A stretch of 64,000 nt of DNA, taken from assembly GCA_018436925.1 (NCBI GenBank), contig JAHDKI010000017.1, positions 24,288-88,287 on the forward strand, given 5' to 3'. Under the pieces are notes generated by a model. The model was given only the letters and a program-made list of their open reading frames with translations, had not been told where the DNA came from and made no database searches. Both the position numbers and the translations under genes were made by a program. The DNA comes from Syntrophaceae bacterium. GTDB taxonomy: Bacteria; Desulfobacterota; Syntrophia; Syntrophales; Smithellaceae. The first letter of the stretch is position 1. Every line of letters begins with the position of its first letter. Positions 26,657 through 34,090 of this stretch are shown in pieces.

Positions 26657-27658
26657 TCAGGGGTCCAAAAGGGGCCTGCGGGTCAGATGCTCCGGAACGG
26701 CGGCGATTTGCGATGCCGGACGCGCCCGAAGCAGATGTCCGGGAAGAGATCGTCCCGCCATGTGTTCGGCAAGTTTTACGCAATCGAGCAACCGGTCGAG
26801 GTCGACGCCCGTGGAGACGCCCATTTCTTCGAAAAGGTGAACCAGGTCCTCTGTCGGAACGTTCCAGTATCCGAAATCCAACTCTTCCACGCCGTAAGGC
26901 GTTGCGCTCATCCCCCCCAAAGAGGTGTCAAAGATCCGGACGCCGGATTCGTATGCCGCCACGCAATTGGCGATGGCTGTCCCACGCGTATCGTGAAAAT
27001 GCACGGCGAGGTTCATGTCCAGGCGCAAATCCATCAGCCTGCCGACAATGGATCGGACGGTTCCGGGATTCGCCATCCCCGTGGAGTCCACCAGCGAGAT
27101 TTCGGAGACGCCCATGTGGCTGAGTTTTAGAATCAACTCTTCAATGATCAGGGGTGGAATGACGCCCGTGTAAGGGCAGCCGAATGCCGTCATGATGTAA
27201 ACGCGGGTGCTGCGTCCGCTTTCGGAGGCGGTGTTGAGTATGGCCGGCAGCATCTTATTGAGGGTTTCCTTCAGCGTCCTGCCCAGATTGATTTTGTTGA
27301 AAATGTCGCTGGCGGCCAGCAGAATCAGGATTTCATCCAACTGCGTAATCACCGCCCGGCGGCAGCCGATTTCGTTGGGAACCAGACCCACGTAAGTCAC
27401 GGACGGCTTTTTGGAGATGCCGGCGATCAGCTTTTCGGCATCGTATCCCGCCGGAAGCAGACGGGGATGCGTGAAGGTGGCGCACTCAATTTTAGTCAGG
27501 CCGGTTTCAGATAATTTATTAATATAATTGACCTTATCTTCTATTGAAAGGCCGCGGCATAAAAGCGGCAAGCCGTCACGAGGCGATATCTCCACAAATG
27601 TCACCTCGTCATGTTTGTTCTTTGCTGTCCGTGAGGAATAATGGCCGCCTGCCGGCAT
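26657..27658 (-). CDS. HMG-CoA lyase-like aldolase without the signature cysteine
   Basis: A 333-residue DRE-TIM-barrel protein. SPRDGLP gives the catalytic R27-D28 pair, and HFHD (219-222 region, H220 and H222) supplies metal ligands. In HMG-CoA lyases the active-site cysteine lies in GGCP; here the loop reads GGMSATPYG (248-256), with no cysteine. The remaining elements (VDSTGMANPG, DTSLGG) fit the HMGL/isopropylmalate-synthase superfamily. It may cleave or form a C-C bond in a different 3-hydroxyacyl-CoA, but the missing cysteine makes true HMG-CoA lyase activity doubtful. AAGGA lies six bases before the ATG. It lies 81 bases downstream of the sigma-54 regulator gene and is probably cotranscribed. 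Confidence 0.75.
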   Translation of the reverse strand: MPAGGHYSSRTAKNKHDEVTFVEISPRDGLPLLCRGLSIEDKVNYINKLSETGLTKIECATFTHPRLLPAGYDAEKLIAGISKKPSVTYVGLVPNEIGCRRAVITQLDEILILLAASDIFNKINLGRTLKETLNKMLPAILNTASESGRSTRVYIMTAFGCPYTGVIPPLIIEELILKLSHMGVSEISLVDSTGMANPGTVRSIVGRLMDLRLDMNLAVHFHDTRGTAIANCVAAYESGVRIFDTSLGGMSATPYGVEELDFGYWNVPTEDLVHLFEEMGVSTGVDLDRLLDCVKLAEHMAGRSLPGHLLRARPASQIAAVPEHLTRRPLLDP

Positions 27659-27739
27659 CGGTCATCCTTACAAAAAAAGTTTATATCTCTTTATGCACAA
27701 CCTGTTCCATCCGGTTTCATTCTTGCTTTTCGGGGAACC

Positions 27740-29038
27740 CTATCCATCCAGTCCGTATTCCCTGAGTTTGAGATAAAAAGTCCGGCGGCTGATGCCCAGC
27801 GCTTTGATGGCTTCGGATTTATTGCAGGTCCGGGACAAGACGTCTCGAATCAGATTCTTCTCAAGATCGCGCACCGCTCCCGTCAAATTTTTCAGGGCCG
27901 GTTGAGTCCTGGCGACGGGTGTCCTGGCGGAAAGAAAGCTCGGCAGCGCCTCCGGTGTGATCAAAGCCGTCCGGCTCATATTGATTGCGTAGCTGATGAC
28001 GCCTTTGAATTCGCGCACGTTTCCCGGCCAGGCATAGCGCTTGAGAATGTCCAGGCTTTCAGCGGACAGTTTCCAGTTTTTCTTCTGGGCCGCAGGCTGT
28101 GTTTTGAGAAAAAAATCGGCTAAGCGCTCGATGTCTTCCGGTCTTTCCCGAAGCGGCGGCAGATAAATCGTGAAGGCGTTTAAACGATAAAACAAGTCCT
28201 CGCGAAAAGCCTTTCGTTCGATGAGACCGGCCATGTCCTGGTTGGTGGACGAGATCACCCGGACATCCACCTTCACGTTTTTTGTTCCGCCGACCCGTTT
28301 GAAATAACCGGATTCCAAAACGCGCAGCAGTTTGGACTGAACGGCAAGAGAAGAGTCTCCGATTTCATCGAGCAGGATGGTGCCTCCGTCCGCTTCGTCG
28401 AAATATCCTTTTCGGCCCCGGCTGTGCGCGCCGGTGAAAGCGCCTTTTTCGTAACCGAACAGCTCGCTTTCTATGAGCGTGTCCGGAATCGCGGCGCAGT
28501 TGACATCCACGAGCGGCCCCTTTTTTCGGTGGCTGGACGAATGGATGGCGCGGGCCAGGATTTCCTTGCCTGTGCCGCTCTCTCCGATGATGAGCACGGA
28601 AATATCGGATTTTGCCGCCCGCTGAGCGGCAATCAGCGCCTGCCGGAAACGATCATTGGCGCCGATGAGCCCTGAAAACTCCGCTCCCGGGTCGGACACG
28701 GCAGGTTGGACCCCTTCGGCGAAGGCTTTCTTTTTGTGCCGGTTTTGCGATTTTTCAGGGATCAGAAGCACAAGGTAGAACCGCCCGGCTTCCCATTTGT
28801 TTAGTAAGTATACATTTGCCGTGAGGGTTTCTCCGGGACGGTCTGCAGCTTTTCGCAGCGTCGTCGGGCCTGTCTTTTTCAGATTCAGACGGGCAAGGTC
28901 ATCTTGAGCCGCCCCGGAGGCGAACCAGCCGTCAAAACAGGAATTCGACCGCAGAATGTTGCGGTCTTCGGAAAGGATGGCCGCTGCGTAGGGAAGGCCA
29001 TCCATCAACGGCGGCAGATAAGCGGGTATGCCTTTCAT
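27740..29038 (-). CDS. Sigma-54-dependent enhancer-binding transcriptional regulator
   Basis: A 432-residue bacterial enhancer-binding protein. Residues 1-100 form a PAS-like sensor (LPYAAAILSEDRNILRSN). The AAA+ domain (about 122-350) has Walker A GESGTGKE at 152-159 and GAFTGA at 199-204, the loop that contacts sigma-54. The C-terminal Fis-type HTH (about 388-432) reads CNKSEAIKALGISRRTFYLKLREYG. ATG 29038 is preferred; an earlier frame start at 29122 adds 28 hydrophobic residues but has no ribosome-binding site. The gene diverges from the thiolase-dehydrogenase-gcdA operon, which has a sigma-54 promoter match at 29196-29212. It is therefore the probable activator of that operon, and perhaps of the ligase at 38750. 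The effector is likely an acyl compound, but this is inference. Confidence 0.88.
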   Translation of the reverse strand: MKGIPAYLPPLMDGLPYAAAILSEDRNILRSNSCFDGWFASGAAQDDLARLNLKKTGPTTLRKAADRPGETLTANVYLLNKWEAGRFYLVLLIPEKSQNRHKKKAFAEGVQPAVSDPGAEFSGLIGANDRFRQALIAAQRAAKSDISVLIIGESGTGKEILARAIHSSSHRKKGPLVDVNCAAIPDTLIESELFGYEKGAFTGAHSRGRKGYFDEADGGTILLDEIGDSSLAVQSKLLRVLESGYFKRVGGTKNVKVDVRVISSTNQDMAGLIERKAFREDLFYRLNAFTIYLPPLRERPEDIERLADFFLKTQPAAQKKNWKLSAESLDILKRYAWPGNVREFKGVISYAINMSRTALITPEALPSFLSARTPVARTQPALKNLTGAVRDLEKNLIRDVLSRTCNKSEAIKALGISRRTFYLKLREYGLDG

Positions 29039-29046
29039 GCATCCGG

Positions 29047-29056
29047 TTGTATACAA
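29047..29056. promoter_or_regulatory. Palindrome TTGTATACAA just upstream of the regulator start
   Basis: A perfect 10-bp palindrome nine bases ahead of the regulator ATG. Its half TTGTAT recurs in the inverted repeat at 39352-39373. It overlaps a poor minus-strand promoter (TTGACT, 15-base spacer, TATACA at 29048-29074). Autoregulation is possible. Confidence 0.3.
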
Positions 29057-29126
29057 AGGATACACAAAAGTCAATGGCCGCAGCAGCCCCAAAATGAACA
29101 GCAAACACGCAAACAACGTCATTATC

Positions 29127-29145
29127 TATTGAATATTAAGCAATA
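29127..29145. promoter_or_regulatory. Candidate upstream activator site
   Basis: TATTG (29127-29131) and CAATA (29141-29145) form a 5-bp inverted repeat with 9-base spacing. The half-sites are about one helical turn apart, and the site is about 50 bases upstream of the -24 element. Enhancer-binding proteins act from such positions. Supported by position and symmetry only. Confidence 0.35.
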
Positions 29146-29195
29146 AAAGGCGGCTTCCTCCTGTCTTCCCCTGACGCTTTTCCCGTCCGTTTTGC

Positions 29196-29212
29196 CTGGT
29201 ATAAACTTTGCT
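29196..29212 (+). promoter_or_regulatory. Sigma-54 (-24/-12) promoter of the acyl-CoA operon
   Basis: CTGGTATAAACTTTGCT fits the consensus YTGGCACGRNNNTTGCW: the invariant GG (29198-29199) and GC (29210-29211) are exactly 10 bases apart and the TTGCT half is perfect; three bases of the -24 side differ. The thiolase start lies about 170 bases downstream. The adjacent divergent gene encodes a GAFTGA-containing sigma-54 activator. Confidence 0.65.
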
Positions 29213-29383
29213 GAAGGTTTTACCGGAAGTGGAAATTCAAAAAAAGGGTAGTCAAAATAGCTGTTGAAGCGTATAAGAATTGCCATTCGCCGTCGGGGCC
29301 GCCCAAACGCCAGCCCCGGACGAATCCTGTTTTTTCTACTTTTTTCGAACGGACGAATTCAATAATCATACGAGGTGATTTTC

Positions 29384-30649
29384 ATGGAAAATGTCGTGTT
29401 CATCAGTTGCGCCAGGACGCCCATCGGCGCGTACGGAGGGGCGCTTCGGGATGTGCCGGTCTATCGTCTGGCCAGCACGGTGCTCAAAGCGGCGGTTTCA
29501 AAAGCGGGAATCGACCCGGCCCAGGTGGATGACGTCATCATGGCGTCGGCCTATCAGAACGGCGAATGCGCCAACGGCGCGCGCATGGCGGTGCTCGACG
29601 CCGACTGGCCGGATACGATTCCCGGCGGCATGATCGACCGGCGCTGCTGCTCGGGACTCGAAAGTGTTTATTACGCGGCGCTGCAGATTCAGACCGGCGA
29701 TGCCGAGATCGTCATCGCCGGCGGCATGGAATCGATGAGTCAGGGCGAGCTTTACATTCCCGGCGACATCAAATGGGGGCTGGGCGGCAAGAACCACGAA
29801 AAATACGGCTTCATGCCGCGCGGCCACGGGGCGCTCGCCATGTGGGGCGTTCCCTTTTACGACCGCATTCAGCGCGGCCGGGTGATGAGCCAGCCCATCT
29901 GGCGCTACGGCGAGCTCAGTTCGATGATGACCTGGGCGGAAACCGCCGCGAAAAAGGAAGGCATTACCCGTGAGGAGGCCGACCGGTGGGCGTTGCGCTC
30001 GCATCAACGGGCTGTGGCGGCGCAGGAAGCGGGTAAGTTTAAACAGGAGATCGCCCCCGTTTTGGTGGGCAAAGACAAAAACGGCCAGGATGTTTTCTTC
30101 AGCACGGATGAGGGCCCCAGAAAGGACACAACCCTGGAGCGGCTGGCCAAACTTAAAACCGTTTATAAAGACGGCGTTTGCACGGCCGGCAATTCCTCAT
30201 CGGAAAACGACGGCGCGGCGGTGGTGGTTCTGGCGTCGGAAAAGAAGGCCAGGCAATTGGGGTTGAAGCCCCTGGCCTATTACCGCTCCTGCGCGGTGGC
30301 GGCCACGGATCCGACGCTCACCTATCCGGCGGTGCCGGCGGCCGTGGACAAAGCGCTCAAAAAAATCGGCAAGACGATTGCCGATATGGATCTGGTTGAG
30401 GTCCAGGAAGCGTTTGCCGTTCAGTGCCTGGCGGACTCCCGGCTTGCGGGGCTTTCCGACGAGCAGATGGACGCGAAAGTGAATATCAACGGATCAGGCA
30501 TCTCGCTGGGACACCCCATCGGCGCGACCGGCACGATGCGGCTGACCACGCTGCTTGGCGAAATGGTCCGCAGCGACGCGCGTTTCGGTCTGGAAACGAT
30601 TTGCGGCGGCGGCGGCCAGGGCATTTGCATGGTCATTGAACGAAAGTAG
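29384..30649 (+). CDS. Thiolase (acetyl-CoA C-acyltransferase)
   Basis: A 421-residue thiolase. The nucleophilic cysteine is C88 in DRRCCSGLESV. The C-terminal half has NGSGISLGHPIGATG with the catalytic histidine and ICGGGGQG with the second cysteine. It would cleave 3-oxoacyl-CoA or condense two acetyl-CoA units. Relative to typical 390-400-residue thiolases there is a modest insertion around 110-160 (YIPGDIKWGLGGKN region), so substrate range may be unusual. ATG 29384 has GAGGTG seven bases upstream; a GTG nine bases earlier overlaps that site. First gene of the sigma-54-type operon with an acyl-CoA dehydrogenase and gcdA. Confidence 0.88.
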   Translation: MENVVFISCARTPIGAYGGALRDVPVYRLASTVLKAAVSKAGIDPAQVDDVIMASAYQNGECANGARMAVLDADWPDTIPGGMIDRRCCSGLESVYYAALQIQTGDAEIVIAGGMESMSQGELYIPGDIKWGLGGKNHEKYGFMPRGHGALAMWGVPFYDRIQRGRVMSQPIWRYGELSSMMTWAETAAKKEGITREEADRWALRSHQRAVAAQEAGKFKQEIAPVLVGKDKNGQDVFFSTDEGPRKDTTLERLAKLKTVYKDGVCTAGNSSSENDGAAVVVLASEKKARQLGLKPLAYYRSCAVAATDPTLTYPAVPAAVDKALKKIGKTIADMDLVEVQEAFAVQCLADSRLAGLSDEQMDAKVNINGSGISLGHPIGATGTMRLTTLLGEMVRSDARFGLETICGGGGQGICMVIERK

Positions 30650-30753
30650 AAAATAGTCTTGCCGCCCTGGCGGGTGGGGCGACCGTTTCTTAAAAGCGCT
30701 CCGTCAGAGGAAAAAAGCAATCAAATATAAAAAAACCTGGAGGGTAATAAAAT

Positions 30754-31911
30754 ATGGATTTTGCATTAACCGACGAACAAAAAATGATTTCGGAAACAGC
30801 GAAAAATTTTGCCGAAAAGGAAATCGCGCCGCATGTGGAAGAAGATGAAAAAAACCATTTCTGGCGCAAGGAAATCTTCGACAAGATGGCGGAGCTCGGA
30901 TTTTTCGGCTTCTGCATCGACGAAAAATACGGCGGCAACGGCATGGGCTTTCTCGAAGGCGCGCTCGCCATTGAGCAGGTCGCCCGGGTTCACGTGGCCT
31001 GGCGGATGGCGTTTAACATGCAGTGCTGGGGGCCGGCTTTGACCATCCAGAAATTCGGCACTGAAGAACAAAAGGAACACTACATTCCCAAATTCGTTTC
31101 CGGGGAGTATATCGGCAGCTTCGCCATGACCGAGCCGGACATCGGCTCGGATGTCGCCTCGATGAAATGCCGGGCCGAGGACAAAGGCGATTACTACCTG
31201 GTCAACGGCAACAAAATGTGGATCACCAACGGCACCGTGACGAATCACGGCCTGCTTTATGTGAAAACCGACAAAGACGCGGGCGCCAATGGCGTGAGCT
31301 GTTTTATTATGGACTACTCCCTGCCCGGCATTACGCGCAAGCCCATCCACGACAAAGTCGGTCTATGGGCCTCCGACACGGCGGAAATTGCCTTTGAGGA
31401 CGTTAAGGTTCCGAAAAATCTCCTTTTGGGAAAACTCAACAAAGGATTCCAGATCTGCATGACGCAGCTCAACTCGACGCGTCTGGGCTGCTCTGCGGGC
31501 GCTTTGGGGCTTTCCGGCGCGATTCTGGAGGCGTCGGCCAAATACGCCACCGAGCGCTGCCAGTTCGGAAAACAAATCGGCAAATACCAGCTCATTCAGC
31601 AGCAGGTCGCGGAAATGAAGTGTGCGCACGACACGCTGGCCTATCTGGTCTATCGCGCGGCCTGGCTTAAGGATAAGGGACTGCCCAATGTGATGGAAAC
31701 GTCCATGTCCAAGCTCTACGGCGCGAAAGTCGTGGTTCACGACGCCAACGAATGCATGAAGCTCTACGGATCGTTCGGCTACTCCGACGAATATCCCTGC
31801 GGACGTTTCCTGCGCGACTCCAAACAGTTCGAAACGCTCGAAGGCACCTCGAACATGCACACGATGATCGTGGCCAACGCGACGATGGGTTTCGCGCCGA
31901 ACCGCGCTTAA
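30754..31911 (+). CDS. Acyl-CoA dehydrogenase, probable non-decarboxylating glutaryl-CoA dehydrogenase
   Basis: A 385-residue flavoprotein of the acyl-CoA dehydrogenase family, with AMTEPDIGSD (124-133) and WITNG (156-160) binding FAD and the catalytic base E363 in TLEGTSNMHT. R84 in AWRMAF aligns with the arginine that binds the distal carboxylate of glutaryl-CoA in human GCDH (R94). The GCDH residues linked to decarboxylation, E87 and Y369, align here with A77 and L362. Loss of both is the pattern reported for the Desulfococcus non-decarboxylating enzyme, which stops at glutaconyl-CoA. The adjoining gcdA supports this. The alternative is another carboxylated or cyclic acyl-CoA substrate. 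GGAGGG precedes the ATG. Middle gene of the operon. Confidence 0.8.
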   Translation: MDFALTDEQKMISETAKNFAEKEIAPHVEEDEKNHFWRKEIFDKMAELGFFGFCIDEKYGGNGMGFLEGALAIEQVARVHVAWRMAFNMQCWGPALTIQKFGTEEQKEHYIPKFVSGEYIGSFAMTEPDIGSDVASMKCRAEDKGDYYLVNGNKMWITNGTVTNHGLLYVKTDKDAGANGVSCFIMDYSLPGITRKPIHDKVGLWASDTAEIAFEDVKVPKNLLLGKLNKGFQICMTQLNSTRLGCSAGALGLSGAILEASAKYATERCQFGKQIGKYQLIQQQVAEMKCAHDTLAYLVYRAAWLKDKGLPNVMETSMSKLYGAKVVVHDANECMKLYGSFGYSDEYPCGRFLRDSKQFETLEGTSNMHTMIVANATMGFAPNRA

Positions 31912-31929
31912 AGCAATTCTGCGTTCTGC

Positions 31930-31954
31930 CCCCTCTCCCTTGATGGGAGAGGGG
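31930..31954. repeat. REP-like GC hairpin between dehydrogenase and gcdA genes
   Basis: CCCCTCTCCC (31930-31939) and GGGAGAGGGG (31945-31954) form a perfect 10-bp stem with a 5-base loop, followed by GCGGGGCGAGGGTGAAA. Sequences of this kind recur in many genomes as short dispersed repeats. No T-tract, so not a standard terminator. It could lower expression of gcdA or stabilise the upstream mRNA. Confidence 0.5.
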
Positions 31955-32056
31955 CGGGGCGAGGGTGAAAAAGAAACGTTCCGCGGCCGCCATCTTTATC
32001 CGGCGGGTTGAATCTGATTTTTCAAAACGCTTTTCTCCCACCTACAGGAGCAGACG

Positions 32057-33820
32057 ATGAAACAATACTTTGAGAAAATGGACCCGCTGGGGAAGCCGCT
32101 TTCGCCCAAACAGATGGAAAGTATGCAGGAAAACTGCGCGAAAATTGAAGAGATCATGCACACGATCGACGCGGAGGTCGAACGGATTAAAAATGTCGGT
32201 GTGTCGCTTGCGACGCTGCATGAGCGCGGTGAGATGACCGTCTGGGAGCGCATCGAGTATCTGGTCGATCCGGGGACTTTCTGCCCGCTGCACAGCATCT
32301 TCGATCCGGAAAACGAAGAATCCGGCAGCACCGGCGTGGTTGACGGGCTCGCGCGTATTCGCGGCAAATGGTGCGCGCTCATCGGGTTCAACAACAAATG
32401 GATGGCGGGCGCCTGGATTGCCGGCCAGCCGGACAATAATTTGCGCGTGACCGACATCGCCAAGATTCTTCACATTCCACTGGTTTGGCTGGTGAACTGC
32501 TCGGGGGTGAAGCTGCCGGAGCAGGAAAAAATGTACGCCAATCGGCGCGGCCAGGGCACCTGCTTTTTCCGGCATGCGGAGCTTGAACAGATGGGCATTC
32601 CGGTGATCGCGGGCATCTACGGCACGAATCCGGCGGGAGGCGGGTATCAGTCGATCAGCCCGACCATTTTGCTGGCGCACAAAAAGGCCAACATGGCCGT
32701 GGGCGGAGGCGGCATTGTCAGCGGCATGTCTCCCAAAGGCTTTTTCGACGAAGCGGGCGCGGAAGACATTATTGCCGCCACACGCCAGTTCAAATCCGTC
32801 CCGCCCGGCAGCGTAAAAGTGCATTATGACGTCACGGGATTTTTCCGCGCCGTCTTTGACGAAGAAACACAGGTGCTCGATGCGATCAAAGACTATATGG
32901 ACGACCTGCCCGCTTACAATCCGCGCTTTTTCCGTGTGGCCGCGCCCGCCGCGCCCGCCTATCCGCCCGCGGAGATCGCATCAATTGTTCCGGTGAACAA
33001 AAAGCGCGTCTATGATTTCGAACAGGTGCTGGCCAGACTTGTCGATGGCTCCGAGCATCTCGAGTTTCGCCCCGGCTTCGGGCCGGAAATGTATTGCGGC
33101 CTGGTGAAAGTGGACGGATACCTCGTGGGCGTCGTCGGCAACCGCCAGGGCATTTTGCCGAACTACCCCGAATACACCAATCAGTATATGGGTGTGGGCG
33201 GCAAGCTCTACCGCCAGGGCCTGATCAAGATGAGCGAATTTGTCACCCTGTGTTCGCGCGATAAAGTTCCGATGGTCTGGTTTCAGGACACCTCCGGCAT
33301 CGACGTGGGCGACATCGCCGAAAAGGCCGAGCTTTTGGGCCTGGGTCAGTCGCTCATCTACTCCATTGAAAATTCAAATCTCCCGATGATGCTGGTCGTT
33401 CTGCGCAAGGGAACGGCGGCGGCGCATTATGTTCTGGGAGGACCGACAGCCAACAATAACAACGCCTTTTCACTGGGCACCGCGACGACCGAAATCAACG
33501 TCATGCACGGCGAAACCGCCGCCGCGGCCAGCTACGCCCGCAGGCTGGTGAAAGAAAAAGACGCAGGCAAACCCCTTGGGCCGATCATCGACAAAATGAA
33601 CGACATGGTGAAGCATTACGACGACACGTCGGGACCGTTTTTCTGCGCGAAGAAGGGGTTTGTCGATGAAATCGTGCGTTTCCATGAATTGAGAAATTAC
33701 CTGGTGGGCTTTGCCAACTGCTGCTACCAGAATCCGCGCTCCATCTGCCCGCAGCATCAGATGATCCTGCCGCGCATCATCCGCTCGCAGATCGTGAAGG
33801 GATTGGATCGGCCGGAGTAG
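32057..33820 (+). CDS. gcdA: Glutaconyl-CoA decarboxylase alpha subunit (carboxyltransferase)
   Basis: A 587-residue protein with the same length and colinear motifs as Acidaminococcus GcdA: WERIEYLVDPGTF, VNCSGVKLPEQEKMYANRRG, GIYGTNPAGGGYQSISPT, QDTSGIDVGD, RKGTAAAHYVLGG and the closing QNPRSICPQHQMILPR. The alpha subunit transfers CO2 from glutaconyl-CoA to biotin, forming crotonyl-CoA. In the complete Na+-translocating enzyme it acts with the membrane decarboxylase GcdB and biotin carriers GcdC/GcdD, none of which lie in this window. It follows the dehydrogenase gene by 145 bases and ends at a clear terminator. A related 3-methylcrotonyl- or propionyl-CoA carboxyltransferase is less likely because of the near-colinear match. 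Confidence 0.9.
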   Translation: MKQYFEKMDPLGKPLSPKQMESMQENCAKIEEIMHTIDAEVERIKNVGVSLATLHERGEMTVWERIEYLVDPGTFCPLHSIFDPENEESGSTGVVDGLARIRGKWCALIGFNNKWMAGAWIAGQPDNNLRVTDIAKILHIPLVWLVNCSGVKLPEQEKMYANRRGQGTCFFRHAELEQMGIPVIAGIYGTNPAGGGYQSISPTILLAHKKANMAVGGGGIVSGMSPKGFFDEAGAEDIIAATRQFKSVPPGSVKVHYDVTGFFRAVFDEETQVLDAIKDYMDDLPAYNPRFFRVAAPAAPAYPPAEIASIVPVNKKRVYDFEQVLARLVDGSEHLEFRPGFGPEMYCGLVKVDGYLVGVVGNRQGILPNYPEYTNQYMGVGGKLYRQGLIKMSEFVTLCSRDKVPMVWFQDTSGIDVGDIAEKAELLGLGQSLIYSIENSNLPMMLVVLRKGTAAAHYVLGGPTANNNNAFSLGTATTEINVMHGETAAAASYARRLVKEKDAGKPLGPIIDKMNDMVKHYDDTSGPFFCAKKGFVDEIVRFHELRNYLVGFANCCYQNPRSICPQHQMILPRIIRSQIVKGLDRPE

Positions 33821-33859
33821 AAAAAAGGATCAAGGATCAAGGCAAAAGGTTTTATAAGG

Positions 33860-33890
33860 AAGGGCGGGTTTCCCCGCCCTTTCGTTTTTT
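33860..33890 (+). terminator. Intrinsic terminator of the gcdA operon
   Basis: AAGGGCGGG (33860-33868) pairs with CCCGCCCTT (33873-33881) around a TTTC loop, followed by TCGTTTTTT. It lies 40 bases after the gcdA stop and 70 before the convergent TRAP permease stop. Confidence 0.88.
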
Positions 33891-33894
33891 GCGC

Positions 33895-34090
33895 AAAAAA
33901 GGATCTTGTCCTGATCGATTGCCGGGAAGTCACTGACCTCGCGTCCGGCAACTTGAAAGGCGCTAAGCTGCCGCCGGCTTTTTGCGCAGATACATGGAAT
34001 AGATATCCTGGCGGATGAAGATGTAAACGAATACGACCAGGCCCGCCAGCTGAACGGCAAAGATCGGAAACAGCATCATCACGCCGCCCG
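33895..34090. repeat. Copy 1 of a 196-bp duplication (intact TRAP permease 3' end)
   Basis: This segment, covering the last 128 bases of the TRAP permease gene and 68 bases beyond its stop, recurs at 39507-39702 in the same orientation with 10 substitutions and no gaps (about 95% identity by direct count). Both copies are preceded by a version of AAAGGATCAAGGCAAAAGG (33824-33849 and 39465-39483). Confidence 0.92.
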
